Positions 34,343 through 36,403 of a DNA stretch of 36,403 nucleotides are shown here, one piece after another. A program made the position numbers and the translations under genes. The stretch is from Roseicyclus sp. Its GTDB lineage: Bacteria; Pseudomonadota; Alphaproteobacteria; Rhodobacterales; Rhodobacteraceae. A model generated the notes under the pieces. It was not told where the DNA came from and searched no databases. It worked only from the letters and a program-made list of their open reading frames with translations. The stretch spans positions 1-36,403 of the forward strand of contig JAGYLB010000091.1 of NCBI GenBank assembly GCA_018401055.1, given 5' to 3'. Every line of letters begins with the position of its first letter. Within the stretch, counting starts at the first letter, position 1.

Positions 34343-35443
34343 CTACTCGAAGGCCGAATAATCGGGCAGGTCATCCAGAACGGCCAATTCGGGCCAGTTG
34401 CGGATCACGTTCAACCCGTTGAGCGGCTGTTGCTCACCCTGATGGCAGGTGCGGCAGGCCAGCTTGGGCACATCGGCATAGACCGGGCCAAGGCGTTCGG
34501 CGGGCAGCACATCTTGCAAGGGCAGGATGTATTGCTCCAGCGTTTCCTGAACCATGATGATGCCAAGGCTGGCGGTGGCCCATTGCGGGGTCACCTGGCC
34601 GGGGTCGTAGAACGCGCGGCTGTTGTGGCAGAACACACAGTTCACGCCCAGCGAATTGGCGAAATAGTTCATGAAGGCATAGGTGCGTTCGGTCTGCTGG
34701 ATCAGCGGATCGCCCGGTTGCTGCTGCACACGGCTTTCAAGGTCATGCACCGCTGATCTGGGCATAATTGACCATCGGCATCGGCCAGCAGATAGGTTTC
34801 CAGGTAGTCCGACGGCAACGAGGTGAAATTGCTCACCATCGTCACGCGGTTCTGGTTGGCCGACCATCCTGCCACGTTCGAATTGACCGGGCTGACGCGG
34901 AACCAGACATTGTTCGGCACCGGCTGTCCGCGGTGGCAGGTGTAACAGGTCACACCCACCTCTGCGTTGGCCTGAACATGGGCCGCCCAGTTCTGGTTGA
35001 TGTTCTGGGTCATCTCGATCATCGAGTAAGCCACCTGTGTCTGGTAGCTGTCATTGCCCGGTTCAAGCAGATCGGGAATGCCGGTCCAGTCCCGCATCGC
35101 GGTCACGAGGCGATCGTAGTTTTCCGGCGTCAGGTTGGCCAGCGTGGGTGGAACCCCTTCGGCCTCGCCCATCACCGCCGCGCCTTCGGCGGGCACGATC
35201 GGTTCGGACGTGAAGAACCCTTCCACATCGGGATACACGGCCAGGTCCAGAGACGAATTCCTGAACATGCATGCCCGTGCCGCGCGGACCGGTCTGCTGG
35301 CTTTCCGTGGGAAAGGGTTGCCCCCAGGCCACGATCATCGCTGCAACAAAGATCGCCGATCCCACCGTCCCGACCGCGATGGCAGGGCCAAAGATGTTGG
35401 TCGGATTGTCCTTGTTCCAGTTGTCAAACCACTTGGGAAACAT
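34343..35443 (-). CDS. pufC: Reaction-centre cytochrome c subunit, three-haem form (two or three frame breaks)
   Basis: PufC is bound to the periplasmic face of the reaction centre and re-reduces the special pair. It begins MFPKWFDNWNKDNPTNIFGP with one membrane anchor (about residues 19-41) and no lipobox cysteine. Breaks lie near 35255 and 34750-34770. Only three haem motifs are present: CYTCH (34933-34947), CVFCH (34625-34639) and CRTCH (34442-34456). The first motif of tetrahaem PufC should follow YDRLVTAMRDW. Here the text is TGIPDLLEPGNDSYQTQ in an unbroken frame. A three-haem PufC lacking this motif is known from Rhodovulum sulfidophilum. Length is about 366 residues. It starts three bases after pufM, with GGGAGG inside the pufM end. 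Confidence 0.94.
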
Positions 35444-35446
35444 GGC

Positions 35447-36403
35447 TCAGTTACCTCCCGGCGCGATGCCGCCAAAGTCGGCGTAGGTACCATAGGCCTC
35501 ATAGCCGTAGTCGCCGAGGTATTCGGGGGCGAAGTTGTGTTCGATGGCCCAGATGAACCAGTTGTCCACGACAGTGCCGGTCAGAAGGATGCCGATGCCG
35601 CCGGTGATGGGCGTCAGGACCGCGAACCACCAGGCCCAGCGGTGAATGCCTTCCATCGTGGCGTTGAAGCCCATGGTCCAGCGCCAGAACAGGCCAGCCC
35701 GTTCGGACGCCGTGCCGCGGTCATAGATCTGTTCCAGTTCGCGGTCGCCGCCATAGCGGGAGACGGCCAGAATGGTCGCGCCATGCATGGCGAACAGCAG
35801 GACGGAGCCATAGAGGAACACGATCGAAAGCGCGTGGAACGGGTTGTAGTAAAGGTTCCCGTAGCGGATCGAGAAGGCCGTGGTCCAGTCGAGGTGCGGG
35901 AAGATGCCGTAGGGCACCGCCTCGGACCAAGATCCCATCAGGATGGGACGGAACAGGCCCAGCACAAGGAAGAGCCAGATCGCCGCAAGGAACGCCCAGG
36001 CGATGTGCTTGCCCATCTTGTGCTGGGCGGCGAGCAGGTAGGTTCGCAACCACCACATCATGACCGAGATCAACAAGAAGAAGCTCGAGATGATGTACCA
36101 GCCGCCGTCATTGAGCGGTGGCATGCGCAGGCCCCATTCCGGCCCCGGCGGTTCCAGCGCCAGCCAGAACAGCTGGCGCACGAATTCGGGGATCGACCAC
36201 CCGACCTGTGACAGCATGTTCAGACCGACGATGTTGAACCACAGCGTGCCCGTCGCAAGAGCTGATCAGAACCGGCCCAGCCGAGGTAGATCGGGCCAAT
36301 CTGAGCATTGCCGAGCCAGCCGGCAAGGTTGGAAAACGTCGCCGTCTTCGTCCGCTCGCCGCCCTGGATGTTGTCTTCCATGGCCATGCCCATTTCGGGT
36401 TCG
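35447..36403 (-). CDS. pufM: Photosynthetic reaction centre M subunit, partial (one frame break, 5' end outside window)
   Basis: The M subunit, with L, holds the special pair, bacteriopheophytins, quinones and iron. From the right edge the frame reads [25 protein letters not shown] break near 36255-36262 then leads into [12 protein letters not shown] and an open frame to the stop. Landmarks are [43 protein letters not shown] (special-pair His region), [23 protein letters not shown] (iron-ligand His and the Glu region) and [22 protein letters not shown]. About the first 15-25 codons lie outside the window. It is followed by pufC, as in purple bacteria that have a bound cytochrome. Confidence 0.97.

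Noticed and set aside
34290..34345. GGGCC-GT-GGCCC near 34324 as the pufC terminator.
   Set aside because: The stem is short, has almost no loop and lacks a T run on the transcribed strand. The stem-loop at 34213-34240 is a better, though still weak, candidate.

Overview
This window is most of a photosynthesis gene cluster (PGC) from a GC-rich purple alphaproteobacterium of the Rhodobacteraceae (Roseobacter/Rhodovulum type). The evidence is the gene order crtIB-tspO / crtA-bchIDO, bchFNBHLM-lhaA-puhABC-acsF-puhE-hemA-cycA, ppaA-ppsR, bchG-(pucC-like)-bchP-idi and pufMC, the spheroidene-type carotenoid gene crtA, and close resemblance of the products to the Rhodobacter proteins. The oxygen-dependent cyclase AcsF, with a BciE-like partner and no bchE in view, fits an aerobic anoxygenic phototroph or a facultative phototroph able to make bacteriochlorophyll in air.

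Layout. (1) 1-1513: the 3' two-thirds of infB and its terminator, marking the edge of the PGC. (2) 1536-4609, minus: crtI-crtB-tspO. (3) 4732-9040, plus: crtA-bchI-bchD-bchO, divergent from crtI across a short control region with two PpsR-type operators, ending at a bidirectional terminator. (4) 9113-25141, minus: one long, tightly packed superoperon bchF-bchN-bchB-bchH-bchL-bchM-lhaA-puhA-puhB-puhC-bciE-acsF-puhE-hemA-cycA. (5) 25142-25455: divergent control region with two PpsR operators. (6) 25456-27743, plus: the regulators ppaA and ppsR. (7) 27861-31785, plus: bchG, a PucC-family transporter, bchP and idi, preceded by another PpsR operator. (8) 31855-32243: an unrecognised secreted protein. 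(9) 32215-36403, minus: dxs, pufC and the partial pufM (end of the puf operon).

Together these genes supply isoprenoid precursors (dxs, idi), carotenoid (crtI, crtB, crtA), 5-aminolevulinate (hemA), bacteriochlorophyll a from protoporphyrin IX through Mg chelation, methylation, cyclisation, dark reduction, vinyl hydration and tail attachment (bchHID, bchM, acsF/bciE, bchLNB, bchF, bchG, bchP), the reaction centre and its assembly factors (puhA, pufM, pufC, puhB, puhC, puhE, lhaA), the electron donor cytochrome c2, and oxygen/light control (ppsR, ppaA, tspO). Missing from the window but expected beyond its right edge or elsewhere are pufBAL, bchCXYZ, crtCDEF and bchJ.

The sequence carries about 30 single-base reading-frame breaks in genes that are otherwise well conserved, clustered in some stretches (6.8-9 kb, 20.6-21.4 kb, 28-31 kb, 33-36 kb) and nearly absent in others (13-20 kb). 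I read these as sequencing or assembly indels, not pseudogenes, and give each such gene its reconstructed full span.

The most interesting non-routine signals are a dispersed-repeat-like hairpin element that is translated in frame inside bchB, a reaction-centre cytochrome PufC with three instead of four haem motifs, a perfect 18-bp palindrome covering the bchG start codon next to a PpsR operator, and the small BciE-like gene in front of acsF.
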